Origin: Gaiellasilicea sp963811885
Lineage (GTDB): Bacteria; Actinomycetota; Thermoleophilia; Gaiellales; Gaiellaceae
Assembly (NCBI GenBank): GCA_963811885.1
Contig: CAWETB010000015.1
Location: 930,001-994,000 of the forward strand
Length of the DNA: 64,000 bases
Direction: 5' to 3'
Shown: positions 42,694-52,848 of the stretch, one piece after another
How positions within the stretch are numbered: position 1 is the stretch's first letter
Layout: each line of letters opens with the position of its first letter
The notes under the pieces: generated by a model
Told to the model about the DNA's origin: nothing
The model's input: only the letters and a program-made list of their open reading frames with translations
The model's database searches: none
Made by a program: the position numbers and the translations under genes

Positions 42694-44157
42694 ATGATCG
42701 AGCAGCGCTTGCGCCGAGGCCGCCTCGACGGCGTCAGGGTCAAGGGCGCCCCCTATCCCCCGGTGCCGCCCGGAAAGAAGCGCGACCGCCAGCCGCGTCC
42801 GCGCTTCCCCGTCAAGCGAACCGGCAGGCCGCGGCCGCTGCACGAGCCCAGCTCGCACGCCGTGATCGCCAAGGCGGGCGGCCGCGACCCGAACGGCAAT
42901 CGCGACCCGGTCGTCTTCCACGGCTACCACCCGTCGAAGGGGCTGACGAAGTCGCTGACGAACGCGGCCGACATGAGCGGCTCCGACAGCAAGCGGGACG
43001 TCGTGATGATGTCCGGCAACTGGTTCTGCGACGTCTCGAACGACGGCGGCGCGAACTGGAAGCGGCTCGATCCGACGACGATCTTCCCGGAGGACCTCGG
43101 AGGCGGCTTCTGCTGCGACCAGGTCGTCGTCTACGTGCCCCGCATCGACCGCTTCATCTGGTTCCTGCAGTACGGCGCCGACGCAGCCGGCCAGGGGGCG
43201 TTCAGGATCGCCTCGGCGTCGTCGGCCTCGGTCAAGAACGACCCGACCGCGTGGACCTACTGGGACTTCGTCGCGGGGAACTTCGGCTACCCGACGAAGG
43301 ACATGGACTACCCGGATCTCGCCTTCTCGACGACGTTCCTCTACGTCAGCACCGACGTCTTCGGGTCCGGCGGCCGGATCGTGCTGAGGATCCCGCTCGA
43401 GGAGCTGCGGGCCGGCGGGACGATCAACTACGGCTACACGGACCCGACGAAGTCGAAGAGCGCCTGGGGCGCCCACCTCGTCCAGCAGACGCGCTCCCAG
43501 GCCGTCTGGGTCGGCCACCGGGACAACACGACGCTCGAGGTGTTCACGATGCCGGACGCCGGCAACACCTACTCGTCCTTCACCGTCAAGGTCGCCACGT
43601 GGCCGAACGGCAGCCACAGCTCGACCGGCCCGGACGGGAACGACTGGCTGACGAAGCTGCGCGACTTCCCCAACTTCGCGGTCACCGGCGGCGTCGAACG
43701 TCCGAACGGCCACGTCGTCCTCGCCTGGAGCGCGAGCAAGGGCAAGGGCGGTGGAACCGGCTTCAACTTCCCGAACACCCACGGCCGCGTGGTCGAGCTC
43801 GACCTCGTCGCCCGCTCGGTCGTGAGCGAGATGCAGATCTGGAACCCCGACTACGCGTTCGCCTACCCCGCGCTCGCCGTCAGCTCGAAGGACGAGGTGG
43901 GCGTGATCCTCGGCTGGGGCGGCGCGTCGAACCACGCCAACTGCGCGATGGGGATCATCGGCGACTTCGTCGTCTGGTTCCAGAACGGGAGCACCCGCAC
44001 CGTCAAGCGCTACGGCGACTACCTGACCACCCGTCCGGCCGAGCGGAACCGGCGCCTGTTCGGCGGGTACGGCTACTACGTCACGAGCGTCTCCGGGGAC
44101 CCCAACTCCTGCACCTATCACCCGATCTACGTCCGCTACGGCCGCGCCTCCGCGTGA
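42694..44157 (+). CDS. Sialidase-like six-bladed propeller protein, unknown function
   Basis: 487 residues from ATG 42694, preceded by AGGAGGAG at 5 nt. The N-terminal 60 residues are Arg/Pro/Lys-rich (PPVPPGKKRDRQPRPRFPVK). Propeller blades follow: VMMSGNWFCDVSNDGGANWK (an Asp-box-like SNDGGxxW), CCDQVVVYVPRIDRFIWFLQ, YPDLAFSTTFLYVSTDVFGS, PNFAVTGGVERPNGHVVLAW and YPALAVSSKDEVGVILGWGG. No signal peptide is visible, although such proteins are normally exported; the upstream frame to 42490 adds none. It may be exported by another route or belong to an unusual cytoplasmic family. Confidence 0.7.
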   Translation: MIEQRLRRGRLDGVRVKGAPYPPVPPGKKRDRQPRPRFPVKRTGRPRPLHEPSSHAVIAKAGGRDPNGNRDPVVFHGYHPSKGLTKSLTNAADMSGSDSKRDVVMMSGNWFCDVSNDGGANWKRLDPTTIFPEDLGGGFCCDQVVVYVPRIDRFIWFLQYGADAAGQGAFRIASASSASVKNDPTAWTYWDFVAGNFGYPTKDMDYPDLAFSTTFLYVSTDVFGSGGRIVLRIPLEELRAGGTINYGYTDPTKSKSAWGAHLVQQTRSQAVWVGHRDNTTLEVFTMPDAGNTYSSFTVKVATWPNGSHSSTGPDGNDWLTKLRDFPNFAVTGGVERPNGHVVLAWSASKGKGGGTGFNFPNTHGRVVELDLVARSVVSEMQIWNPDYAFAYPALAVSSKDEVGVILGWGGASNHANCAMGIIGDFVVWFQNGSTRTVKRYGDYLTTRPAERNRRLFGGYGYYVTSVSGDPNSCTYHPIYVRYGRASA

Positions 44158-44179
44158 GCTCCGATCAAGGGAGGGATGA

Positions 44180-44443
44180 ATGAGCACCAACGAGCACCAG
44201 CCGCTCACGAGTGGGCAGCGGTGGACCCTCGTCGCGGCGGCACTGTGCGCGGCAGGCGCCGTGCTGCTCGCGGCGCTGCCGATGGACTGGATCGAGGAGG
44301 TGTTCGGCGTCGAGCCCGACGGTGGCAACGGACTGCTCGAGTTCGCGCCGATCGTCGTGCTCGCCGTCGCCGCGGTGGTGCTCTGCCTCCGCGTCGCACG
44401 GGCGCGCCGGCGGCCCGACGTCTCCGCAGCCGACATGACCTGA
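44180..44443 (+). CDS. Small two-helix membrane protein
   Basis: 87 residues: RWTLVAAALCAAGAVLLAAL and LLEFAPIVVLAVAAVVLCLR are membrane segments, joined by a short acidic loop (WIEEVFGVEPDGGNG), with a basic RVARARRRPDVS end. AAGGGAGGG precedes the ATG at 44180; an overlapping out-of-frame ATG lies at 44176. No family is recognised. Confidence 0.6.
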   Translation: MSTNEHQPLTSGQRWTLVAAALCAAGAVLLAALPMDWIEEVFGVEPDGGNGLLEFAPIVVLAVAAVVLCLRVARARRRPDVSAADMT

Positions 44444-44533
44444 ACCGCGGTCGTTTCGACATGCTTCCGTGAGGGTGTCCTTTTCGGCGCACGCCGTTCG
44501 TCGTGGGTACGACATCCCGACAAGGAGGCAGCG

Positions 44534-44893
44534 ATGAAGTACATGCTCCTGATCCATCAAGGCAGCGCCCCGACGCCCTACGACCAGGAGGCCTGGGGCC
44601 GCCTCTCCGAGGACGAGCAGCAGGCCGTGTACGCCGATTACCAGGCGCTCAACCAGACCCCCGGAGTCAGCCCCGGCCTGCAGCTGCAGCCGCCCGAGAC
44701 CGCGACGACGGTGCGCGTCGAGAACGGCAGCACGCTGACGACCGACGGGCCGTTCGTCGCGATCAAGGAGGCGCTCGGCGGCTACTTCGTCTTCGAGGCG
44801 GACGACCTCGACGCCGCGATCGAGGTGGCGGCGCGGGTGCCGGCGGCCCGGATGGGCGGCGCCGTGGAGGTGCGCCCGGTGGTGGAGTACTAG
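44534..44893 (+). CDS. YCII-related (DGPF-type) protein
   Basis: 119 residues: MKYMLLIHQGSAPTPYDQEA, LTTDGPFVAIKEALGGYFVF (the DGPF motif) and AAIEVAARVPAARMGGAVEV. YCII/DGPF genes commonly precede ECF42-type sigma genes and are thought to modulate them. AAGGAGG lies 7 nt before the ATG. The stop is immediately followed by the sigma frame. Confidence 0.92.
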   Translation: MKYMLLIHQGSAPTPYDQEAWGRLSEDEQQAVYADYQALNQTPGVSPGLQLQPPETATTVRVENGSTLTTDGPFVAIKEALGGYFVFEADDLDAAIEVAARVPAARMGGAVEVRPVVEY

Positions 44894-44895
44894 CG

Positions 44896-46059
44896 ATCCT
44901 CGAGCAGGTCTTCCGCGACGAGTGGGGCCGCGTGCTCGCAAGCCTGATCGGCTTCCTCGGCGACTTCGACCTCGCCGAGGACGCCGCTCAGGAGGCGTTC
45001 GCGATCGCGGCCGAGCGCTGGCCCCGGGACGGGACGCCCGCCAATCCGGGCGCGTGGCTCGTGACCACGGCCCGCAACCGCGCCATCGACCGCATCCGCC
45101 GCGACCGCACGCTCGCGGCGAAGACGCGCCTGCTGGACGTGCCCGAGACGACGGAGGAGCCCGTGGACGAGACGACGATCGCGGACGAGCGGCTGGAGCT
45201 CCTCTTCACGTGCTGCCACCCCTCGCTCCAGCTCGAGGCGCAGGTGGCGCTGACGCTGCGAACGCTGGGCGGGCTGAAGACCGAGGAGATCGCCCGCGCG
45301 TTCCTCGTGCCCGACGAGACGATGGCGAAGCGGCTGCTGCGGGCGAAGCGGAAGATCAAGGCCGCCGGCATCCCCTTCCGCGTCCCGCCGGATCATCTGC
45401 TCCCCGAGCGCCTGGCCGCGGTCCTCGCCGTCGTCTACCTGATCTTCAACGAGGGCTACGGCGGCCGCGTCGACCTCGCCGCCGAGGCGATCCGGCTCGG
45501 GCACGCGCTCGCAGAGCTGATGCCCGACGAGCCGGAGGTGCACGGGCTGCTGGCGCTGATGCTGATGAACGACGCCCGCCGCGAAGCACGCTTCGCCGAC
45601 GGCAGCGTCGTCCTCCTCGCCGATCAGGACCGGTCGCTCTGGAACACCGAGCAGATCGCCGCGGGACGAGCGGGGCTCGAGCGCGCCCTGGCGCTCGGCG
45701 GGCGCGGGCCGTACGTCCTGCAGGCGGCGATCGCGTCCCTGCACCTGGACGAGCCACAGGACTGGCCCGAGCTCGCGGCGCTCTACGGCGAGCTCGCCCG
45801 GCTCACCGGCTCGCCGGTGGCCGAGCTCAACCGGGCCGTTGCGATCGCCGAGTCGGGCGACATCGATGCCGGGCTCGCGCTCGCCGAGGGTCTGGAGCTC
45901 GAGCGCTACCACTACCTGCACGCGACCCGGGCCGAGCTGCTGCGCCGGCTCGATCGCGCCGACGACGCGCGCGCGGCCTACGACCGCGCGCTCGAGCTCG
46001 TCCACTCGGACGCCGAGCGCGCGTTCCTCGAGCGCCGGCGGGCCGAGCTGCAGGGCTGA
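44896..46059 (+). CDS. ECF42-type sigma factor with C-terminal TPR-like domain, start unclear
   Basis: About 387 residues. Region 2: LIGFLGDFDLAEDAAQEAFA, LVTTARNRAIDRIRRDRTLA. Region 4: LRTLGGLKTEEIARAFLVPD, ETMAKRLLRAKRKIKAAGIP. The C-terminal half, with VYLIFNEGYGGRVDLAAEAI and TPR-like helices (RYHYLHATRAELLRRLDRAD), is the DUF6596-type extension typical of ECF42. The family N-terminus (ILEQVFRDEWGRVL) begins at ATC 44896, with no ATG, GTG or TTG nearby in frame; the first canonical codon is GTG 44932, which cuts into helix 1. Coupled to the YCII gene upstream. Confidence 0.85.
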   Translation: MLEQVFRDEWGRVLASLIGFLGDFDLAEDAAQEAFAIAAERWPRDGTPANPGAWLVTTARNRAIDRIRRDRTLAAKTRLLDVPETTEEPVDETTIADERLELLFTCCHPSLQLEAQVALTLRTLGGLKTEEIARAFLVPDETMAKRLLRAKRKIKAAGIPFRVPPDHLLPERLAAVLAVVYLIFNEGYGGRVDLAAEAIRLGHALAELMPDEPEVHGLLALMLMNDARREARFADGSVVLLADQDRSLWNTEQIAAGRAGLERALALGGRGPYVLQAAIASLHLDEPQDWPELAALYGELARLTGSPVAELNRAVAIAESGDIDAGLALAEGLELERYHYLHATRAELLRRLDRADDARAAYDRALELVHSDAERAFLERRRAELQG

Positions 46060-46074
46060 CGTCGCGGTCGAACG

Positions 46075-48812
46075 TCAGAGCTTGCGTGCGAGCTCTGTCC
46101 GGGAGCGCACGCCGAGCTTGGCGTACACATGCGTCAGGTGGCTCGCGACCGTCCGCTCGGCGAGGAAGAGCGTCGCCGCCACCTCGGCGTTCGTCCGTCC
46201 CTCGGCGACGAGGTCGGCCACGCGCCGCTCGGCCGGGGTCAGGCCGTCACTCCGCGTCCGCCCGCCGATCGCCCCGAGCTCCCGACGGGCGCGCTCGGCC
46301 CAGCCGTCGGCCCCGAGCTCCTCGAAGCCGGCCAGCGCCAGCTCGATCGCCTCCCGTGCCTGCCGTTTCTCCCGCGCACGCCGTCGCGTGACGCCGAGGG
46401 CGAGGAGCGCTCTCGCCCGGCCGAACGGATCGCCCACCGCCTCGTGCTGCTCGACGGCGTCCGCAAGCAGGCTCACCGCCGTCGCGACCTCTCCCCTCGC
46501 TGCCGCGACGAGGCCGCGGCAGCGGGTGGCGTGCGCCAGCGCCCAGGCGCGATCGAGCCGCAGTGCAGCAGCCTCCCACGCGTCCAGACGGACGACCGCC
46601 TCGTCCACGAGGCCGAGCTCGAGCAGCGCCTCGACCTGCTCGGAGCGCCACAGCTGCATCGTCGGTTCAACGCCGTCGGCCGCGTCCGTCATCTCCTCCG
46701 CCGACCTGAAGCAGTCGACGGCCGCGGCCGGAGACCCGCTCCAGAGCTCGACGATCCCGAGCGTCGTCAGCGGCCCGTGCAGCCGCACCGCGTGGAGCTC
46801 CGACAGTCGGCAGCCTTCCTCGGCGAGCTCGCGAGCGCGCGGGAGGTCGCCGCGGTGGGCGGCGATGAGCGTCAGCGGGAACAGGCTCGTCGGCGATGCG
46901 ACCTCGTCGCGCACGTACGGGCCGTTCAGCTGCCGCGACTGCCGCGCGTGCTGGTCGGCCAGCGCGTAGTTCCCGGTCCGCAGCTCGACCATCGCCAGGT
47001 ACCAGAGCGCGTAGGCCGCCATTCGCTCGTCCCGCTCGCTCCAGTCCGCGTAGAGGCTCTCGAGGAGGACGCGGGCGCGGTCGAAGTGGGCGGACCAGAG
47101 GAGGACGTGCGCGAACGGGAAAGCCACGTACGCCACGGCCTGCGACACCTCGTCGCCGCGGACGAGCTCGTACGCCTGCTCGGCGAGCTCGAGCGCCCCG
47201 GGCTGCCTGCGTTGAGCTGGATCAGGGCGAGCCCGCCGAGCGCCGACGCGCGCAGGGCGTCGTCTCCGACCTGCTCGGCCAGGTCGACCGCCGCACGCGC
47301 ATGCTCCTCCGCTGCGTCGAGTCCCTCCTGGAAGCGGACGTCCAGGCTGAGCCGCTGGTGGATCGACGCCCGCAGCGCGGCCGGTGCGCCGGGCTCCAGC
47401 AGCGCCTCCTTCAGCAGCGGCACTGCGCGAGGCACGTCCTCCGCCTCGGCGAGGAGCACGAGCGCCTCCGCCCGGTCGGCCCCCGGCGCGGCCCGCGCGG
47501 CGAGCTCGGCCGCCAGCACCCGCCCACGCTCGACCTCGCCCGCAGCGAGGTGCGAGCGCGCCGCCGCAGCGGCGCGGCGATCGAGGTCGGCGTGGCGCTC
47601 CGGCGGCGTCAGCCGCATCGCGTGCTCGCCGAGCTCGGCGGAGACCATCGGTGCGCCCTGCGCGGCCGTCGTCCTGGCCGCAGCTTCGAGCAGCGCAGCG
47701 AGATCGGCATCCGGCCTGTCGGTCGAGAGCGCGAGGTGACGCGCGCGGGCGAGCGGATCCTCGGCGATCTCTGCGAGACGACCGTGGACGCGCTGCCGCT
47801 CGCCGGGCAGGAGCCCCTGATAGAGGACCGAGGCCAGGAGCGGATGCGTGAGCCGGACCGAGCCGCCGGCGAGCTCGATCACGTTCGCAGCGAGCGCCGG
47901 GTCGAGTGCGCCGGGCTCGATCCCCGCGCCGGCAAGCTGCGTCGGCGTCAGGCGCGCATCCGCGGACGCGAGCACGAGCACCTCGTGCGTCGGGGCTTCG
48001 AAGCCGTCGAGACGGGCGGAGACGAGCTCCTCCAGCCGTTCGGGGACCGGCAGCGGCTGCGTCGGATCCCGCACCGCGCCGTCGGCGCCGAGCGCCCGTG
48101 CCAGCTCGAGCGCGTAGAACGGATTCCCGCCCGACACCTCGTGCAGCCGGAGCAGGGTCGGCCGGGGCAGTCCATGGGAGAGCAGGCTGCGCAGGACCTG
48201 ATGCGTCGCGCCGACGCTGAGCGGCCCGACCCGGATCCGCTCGACCCTGCCGTCGTCGAGGGCGTCCTCCACCGCGGTCGACTGCTGCGGCTCGCCGAGC
48301 CGCCGCGTCCAGAGCAACGAGATGTCGGCCTCCGGCAATCGCCGCAGCGCAAACCCGACTGCGCTTGCCGACGAGGCGTCGAGCCACTGCAGGTCGTCGA
48401 TCGCGATCACGAGCCCGTCCTCGGCAAGCAGCTCGAGGGCGCTCCGAACCGCGACTCCGAGCGCCCGCTGGTCGACGCCGTCCCCAGGTGCCTCCTCGAT
48501 CAGCAGCGCGACCTCGAGCGCCTGGCGCCGGGGCGCCGTCAGGGCCGGCAGCACCTCGTCGAGCGCGCCGTCGAGCAGGTCGCCGAGGCCGGCGTGGGCC
48601 AGAGCCCGCTCCGACTCGGCGGGGCGCGACGAGAGCACGCGCCACCCGCGGCCGCGCGCCTCCTCGACGGCGGCGCGCCAGAGCGTCGACTTCCCGATCC
48701 CGGCATCGCCTTCCAGGGCGATCGCGATCGGGCCCCGCACTGCGCCACGCCGGTCGAGAAACGCAGACAGCGCGCCGATCTCCACGTCTCTGCCCACGAC
48801 CTCGACTGCCAT
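46075..48812 (-). CDS. Large LuxR-family ATP-dependent regulator (LAL/MalT-like), frameshifted
   Basis: About 912 residues. AAA/NB-ARC-like ATPase at the N-terminus: VVGRDVEIGALSAFLDRRGA, Walker A ALEGDAGIGKSTLWRAAVEE, Walker B LVIAIDDLQWLDASSASAVG and SGGNPFYALELARAL. TPR-like helices fill the middle. LuxR helix-turn-helix at the C-terminus: LTPAERRVADLVAEGRTNAE, LFLAERTVASHLTHVYAKLG. The frame breaks near 47200-47215 (CCCGGGG): the first frame ends after ALIQLNAG and the second resumes at GALELAEQAYELV, a net -1. Such LALs act as pathway-specific activators in actinobacteria. The target is unknown. Confidence 0.92.
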
Positions 48813-49023
48813 GTTCGTGCAGCCATCGTGACAGGAGGAATCGCGAAAGTCAGCCGAATTGCGGCGGCAAGGAAGGAGACGAGCTCCTCACCCGCCTGGC
48901 GACGAGAACCGCGAAGCCGTTCGAGCGCTCTCGACCCTCAACCCGTAGTTCGGCTCTACACGTCGAGCGGCGGTGCGGCGGGCCTTGCGGCCCACTCTGC
49001 AGTGGCGACGCCTTCGTCCTTCG

Positions 49024-50178
49024 TCATGTTCTGGAGGAGCCTGCATGAACGTCACGCGCAAACGCTTCGATTCCGGAGACGACGGCCCCGAAGCGCAGCG
49101 AGTGAAATACGTCGAAGGTGTGCTGGCCCCCCGGCAGCTCCGCATAGACAACCGGGCTGGTCGAGACGGCTCGCAGCTGCGCGACGAACGCTCTGGCGTC
49201 CTCGACGATGACAACGGTGTCGCGATCGCCGTGGGCGACGAAGAAGGGCGGCGCGTCGGCTCGCAGATACGCCAGCGGCGAACCTTCATCATCGTCGTAG
49301 TCGCCGTAGTAGCCGTACAGCGAGACGGCGGCGGTGACGGAGGTATCGGCGTGCTCGAAGCCGGCTTGGAAGCGAGGGTGGTTCGGGGTGAGGGCAGCCG
49401 TCGCGGCGAGGTTGCCGCCCGCTGAGCTGCCGGCGACGACCAGCACCGCGGGGTCGGCGCCGTATTCGTGACCGTGTTCGCGGACCCAGGCGATCGCCTT
49501 CTTGACATCGATCAGGTGGTCGGGGAACCGGGCGGCGGGGCTCAGCCGGTAGTTGGCACTGAGGCACAGCCAGCCCCGGCTCGCGAGGTGATAGAGAAGC
49601 GGGCGCGCCTCCTTGCTCTTGCGCCCGCTACGGAAGGCTCCGCCGTGCAGGTACAGGAGTGTGGGCGCCGCGGACGGACGTGACCGATGGCGGTAGATGT
49701 CGAGCAGGTTCCACCTCCCGGCGTTGCCGTAGCGCACGTTCTTGATCCGCTCGACATCGCGGCGACGGAAGAAGAACGGCAGGAACAGGATTCGGCTGTA
49801 CGGAAGCCGGGGCCGCACGCGGCATTCCCGATCGGGTTCACCCAACGGATGGTCTCCACCGAGGCCGTCGCTCAGGGCGCGCTCGACAGCCCATGTCGCA
49901 CGCCAGCCCTGCCAAGCGACGAGCGCGAGTCCGAGTGACGTCAGGATCGTGACGCCAAGGGCCGCGGCGCCGACAGGCGTTTTGATGTCGCCCTGGCCGA
50001 TCGCGAGAAGCGTCGACGCGAGCAGCCAGTAGAACGCGAGGAACGGCAGCTCGTTGACCAGAAAGCCGAACCAGTAGCTTCGGTTCGAGGGGCTGGAGCG
50101 ACGCGGACGCGGCGGAGCCAGAGCAAACAGCGTCGCCGAGGCCACAACGAGCACCGCCACTAGGTATCCGATGGGCAC
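49024..50178 (-). CDS. Membrane-anchored alpha/beta hydrolase (HSL/fold-3 family)
   Basis: 384 residues from GTG 50178. Three N-terminal membrane helices (IGYLVAVLVVASATLFALAP, LPFLAFYWLLASTLLAIGQG, GVTILTSLGLALVAWQGWRA) precede an HSL-type esterase domain: oxyanion LLYLHGGAFRSG, nucleophile Ser in VVAGSSAGGNLAATAAL, FVAHGDRDTVV (Asp) and LPGGQHTFDVFHS (His). The triad is complete. It is the last gene in the PadR-ABC direction and overlaps the small lipoprotein gene by 19 nt, so it likely belongs to that operon. Confidence 0.88.
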   Translation of the reverse strand: MPIGYLVAVLVVASATLFALAPPRPRRSSPSNRSYWFGFLVNELPFLAFYWLLASTLLAIGQGDIKTPVGAAALGVTILTSLGLALVAWQGWRATWAVERALSDGLGGDHPLGEPDRECRVRPRLPYSRILFLPFFFRRRDVERIKNVRYGNAGRWNLLDIYRHRSRPSAAPTLLYLHGGAFRSGRKSKEARPLLYHLASRGWLCLSANYRLSPAARFPDHLIDVKKAIAWVREHGHEYGADPAVLVVAGSSAGGNLAATAALTPNHPRFQAGFEHADTSVTAAVSLYGYYGDYDDDEGSPLAYLRADAPPFFVAHGDRDTVVIVEDARAFVAQLRAVSTSPVVYAELPGGQHTFDVFHSLRFGAVVSGIEAFARDVHAGSSRT

Positions 50179-50321
50179 GTGCCTAAGCTTGGCCTCTCGC
50201 CGGCCGGGGTCGTGTTGGCCGACCACGTGGACTCGGCCGCGCCCGAACTGTCGTCCCTGCCGCCGCACGCGGTGACCGCGGCCGCCAACGCAGCGACGAA
50301 AAGCACGATCGCGCCCGCCAC
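50160..50321 (-). CDS. Small lipoprotein
   Basis: 53 residues from GTG 50321, one nt after the permease stop. AGAIVLFVAALAAAVTACGG is a lipoprotein signal with lipobox VTAC; the mature peptide is about 35 residues (GGRDDSSGAAESTWSANTTP, then two Thr/Cys residues at the end). It may be a short lipid-anchored accessory of the ABC exporter, or the remnant of a longer lipoprotein. Position between permease and hydrolase with overlaps at both sides supports translation. Confidence 0.5.
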   Translation of the reverse strand: MAGAIVLFVAALAAAVTACGGRDDSSGAAESTWSANTTPAGERPSLGTCPSDT

Positions 50322-50322
50322 A

Positions 50323-52848
50323 TCACTCGATGGCAGGCCGCGCGATGGCGGGCGGCTGGCGGCCGGCGAGGAGCCAGCCGGCCGCGGCAGCCGCCAACGG
50401 GACGCCGGCGACGATGAGGACGAGGGGGAACACTGGTATCCGGCCGAGATAGCCGAGGTCGTCGTGGTATGTCGCTGCGTACGCGACATAGACGCCCGCG
50501 ACGCCGAGGAGCGCGCCGAGGAACGCGAGCGCGCCGGCGGTGGCGGCCGTCAGGGTCCGGCGGGTCCGGCCCGTGGCTCCGGTCGCGGTCAGGGTGCGGA
50601 GGTCACCGGCGCTCTCGCTCCGGATCAGCCCGACGGTCATGGCGAGGATCGCAAGCGCGAGGAGGGCGCCTGCGGCGGTCGCGATCGCGATCGGGGTCGC
50701 GAGGGAGGTGCGCTCTCGCTGTGTCTCGATCTCGAGGCCGGCCTCGGCGGCGAGCTTGCGTGCGGTGGCGATCTGTTCGCTCGTCAGAGGGCTGCTCGAC
50801 TCGATGAGCCAGCCATTCGGGACCTGCTTCCAGCCGAGTCGGCGCAGACCGTTGACGGTGACGAAGGAGGACGGCACGCGGCCGGTGTCCCCTTCCGCAG
50901 CGCCGAGGACCTCCAGGCTGTCGATCCTCTGGACGTTCTCGATCGCGGATTCGCCCCTCGTCTGGATGTCAAAGATGACGAAGTCGTCGGTGGGAACGGT
51001 CGCGTCGGCCAGGAAGTCCGCACTCGGGTCGACGGTGGCGGGGTCGATGCCGAGGTGTCCGAGCAGCGCAGGCGTCGCGACGTAGACACCCGATCCCCTG
51101 GACCACTGCTCCCGGTTGACCCGCTTCATGAAACCGACAGCGACGAGCGCGCGGTCGCCCTCGAAGGTGACGATGGGCCGTTCGCCGGGTTGAATGACCT
51201 TCCGAAGTGGGATCACGGAGGCCTGACCGAGACTTGCGGCGATCTGGCGGACGCGCGCAGCGCTCCGTGCGAACTGGGCGGGCTTTTGCAGCGGGAGCGA
51301 GATGAGCTCCGGTTCTTGCGTCGGGCCCATGTACACCCGGATCTGGCGGTCGGATAGGTTGGGGAGCTCGGCGGCCATCCGGTCGTCATCCTTCTTCTCC
51401 TCGGCTGCCGCGGTGACTGTCACCGCTGCTGCGATGCCGAGGGCGAGGGTGACCGCGGCCAGTGCCGCCCCGGACCGGGCCTGGTAGCGGGCGAGGTCAC
51501 GCAGGGCCAGGCGCGTGCCGATCGGGGCGTGTCCGGCGGCTCTGGAGAGGACGCGGATTGCGAGTGGGCCCAGGAGCAGGGTGCCGAGGATCGTTGCGAC
51601 GATTCCGGCGATGATGAGCGGCACTCGGTCTCGGTCGGAGAGTGCGAGACAGCCGATGCCGAGCGTGATCAGCGCCACGGCGGCGATCGCCGAGTGGCGT
51701 GCGGGCCTCGGCTGAGGCGGACGCCCCGAAAGCGCAAGCAGTGTGGGGAGGCGGGCGACCGTTCGCCCTGGCCACCAGGCGGCCGCGATAGCCGCGAGGA
51801 TGGCGAAGAGGACGACGATCGCGAGCAGCGTCCACGGTAGGCTGAGCCGGTCGATGCGATGGCCCATCGCGGATTCGAGAGTCGGCGCGAAGATGACCCA
51901 GAGCGCACCGCCCGCGATCGTGCCGAGGATGGCGGCGATCACTCCGACGACGGCGCCGTTTGTCAGCAGCACGAGCCGGAGATGCTTCTGAGTCGCCCCG
52001 ATGGCCGCGAGCATGCCGAGCTGGCGGAGCCGACGCTGCGCGACGACAGCGAAGCCCGCGGCGGCAACGAGCGAGGCCAGGAGCAGGAAGACGGTGGCGA
52101 CCGAGAACATTGCCAACGAGTCGGCGGCCTCGATCTCGCCGCGGCTCCCCATTCCCGTGAGGCCCGAACGGCCGTCTTCGGGCAAGGAGTCTGCGAAGGC
52201 GCGGAGTTCCTGTTGGCTGGCGTTGACCAGAACGGTGACGTTCTGCGGCGCCCCGGCTGACGAAGGAGAGACGAGAGCGAACTCGTCACTGAGATCGAGT
52301 GGGTTCTCGACGATGCCGACGACGGTCCGACGCCGCCCGTCGAGATCGAGCGTCGCCCCCAGCTCCACGTTGAGGAGCGCGGCCACACCCTCGGTGAGGG
52401 CGACCTGGCCGGGCCCGGCCGGGTAGCTGCCACCACGGAGCGCGAGGAGATCGCCGCCGTAGGGCCCATCCGGGTCCTGCGCGCGGAAGTCCACCGTCTC
52501 GACGCCGCCGGGCACGGGAACCTTGCGGTGGCCGATGACTTCCGTCGTCCCGAACGACTCCTCCGCCGATGCCAGGGCTGCTGCGAGCGCCTGCGGATCG
52601 GAGCCGTCGAACATGAGCAGCCCGCTGGCCGAGCCGAACTCGCCGTCGAACTCAGGACTCGTGTTGTAGACGAGGATGATGCTGACGATCGCGGCCGCGA
52701 CCGCGACCGTCAGGAGCGCCACCACCAGGATCTGCTGGCGCCACTCGCGGCGGAACATGCGCCAGCCCCAGCGGACGACCGCGCGGCGGGCGGCGACGCC
52801 GCCGTTTGGGGGTCCGCGCAGTGCCGAGTCTTGCGCGAGCGTCGTCAT
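50323..52848 (-). CDS. FtsX/MacB-type ABC transporter permease
   Basis: 841 residues. One N-terminal helix (QILVVALLTVAVAAAIVSII) precedes a large extracellular domain, then two FtsX cores (MFSVATVFLLLASLVAAAGF...QLGMLAAIGATQKHLRLVLL and the C-terminal LLALAILAMTVGLIRSESAG...LTATGATGRTRRTL). The internal duplication with two LGMLAAIGA/LTATGA coupling helices is typical of ten-helix actinobacterial permeases. Such systems do mechanotransmission or lipid/peptide export rather than classic import. It overlaps the ATPase by ATGA-type coupling (52845-52848). Confidence 0.92.
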   Translation of the reverse strand: MTTLAQDSALRGPPNGGVAARRAVVRWGWRMFRREWRQQILVVALLTVAVAAAIVSIILVYNTSPEFDGEFGSASGLLMFDGSDPQALAAALASAEESFGTTEVIGHRKVPVPGGVETVDFRAQDPDGPYGGDLLALRGGSYPAGPGQVALTEGVAALLNVELGATLDLDGRRRTVVGIVENPLDLSDEFALVSPSSAGAPQNVTVLVNASQQELRAFADSLPEDGRSGLTGMGSRGEIEAADSLAMFSVATVFLLLASLVAAAGFAVVAQRRLRQLGMLAAIGATQKHLRLVLLTNGAVVGVIAAILGTIAGGALWVIFAPTLESAMGHRIDRLSLPWTLLAIVVLFAILAAIAAAWWPGRTVARLPTLLALSGRPPQPRPARHSAIAAVALITLGIGCLALSDRDRVPLIIAGIVATILGTLLLGPLAIRVLSRAAGHAPIGTRLALRDLARYQARSGAALAAVTLALGIAAAVTVTAAAEEKKDDDRMAAELPNLSDRQIRVYMGPTQEPELISLPLQKPAQFARSAARVRQIAASLGQASVIPLRKVIQPGERPIVTFEGDRALVAVGFMKRVNREQWSRGSGVYVATPALLGHLGIDPATVDPSADFLADATVPTDDFVIFDIQTRGESAIENVQRIDSLEVLGAAEGDTGRVPSSFVTVNGLRRLGWKQVPNGWLIESSSPLTSEQIATARKLAAEAGLEIETQRERTSLATPIAIATAAGALLALAILAMTVGLIRSESAGDLRTLTATGATGRTRRTLTAATAGALAFLGALLGVAGVYVAYAATYHDDLGYLGRIPVFPLVLIVAGVPLAAAAAGWLLAGRQPPAIARPAIE

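Noticed and set aside
44176..44472. ATG 44176 frame as the small membrane gene
   Set aside because: It gives an Arg-rich sequence without helices, whereas the frame from ATG 44180 gives two clean membrane segments.
50322..50489. The 50160..50489 frame as a 109-residue protein
   Set aside because: Only the last 53 residues (lipoprotein signal onward) look real; the first part is a shadow of the permease gene.
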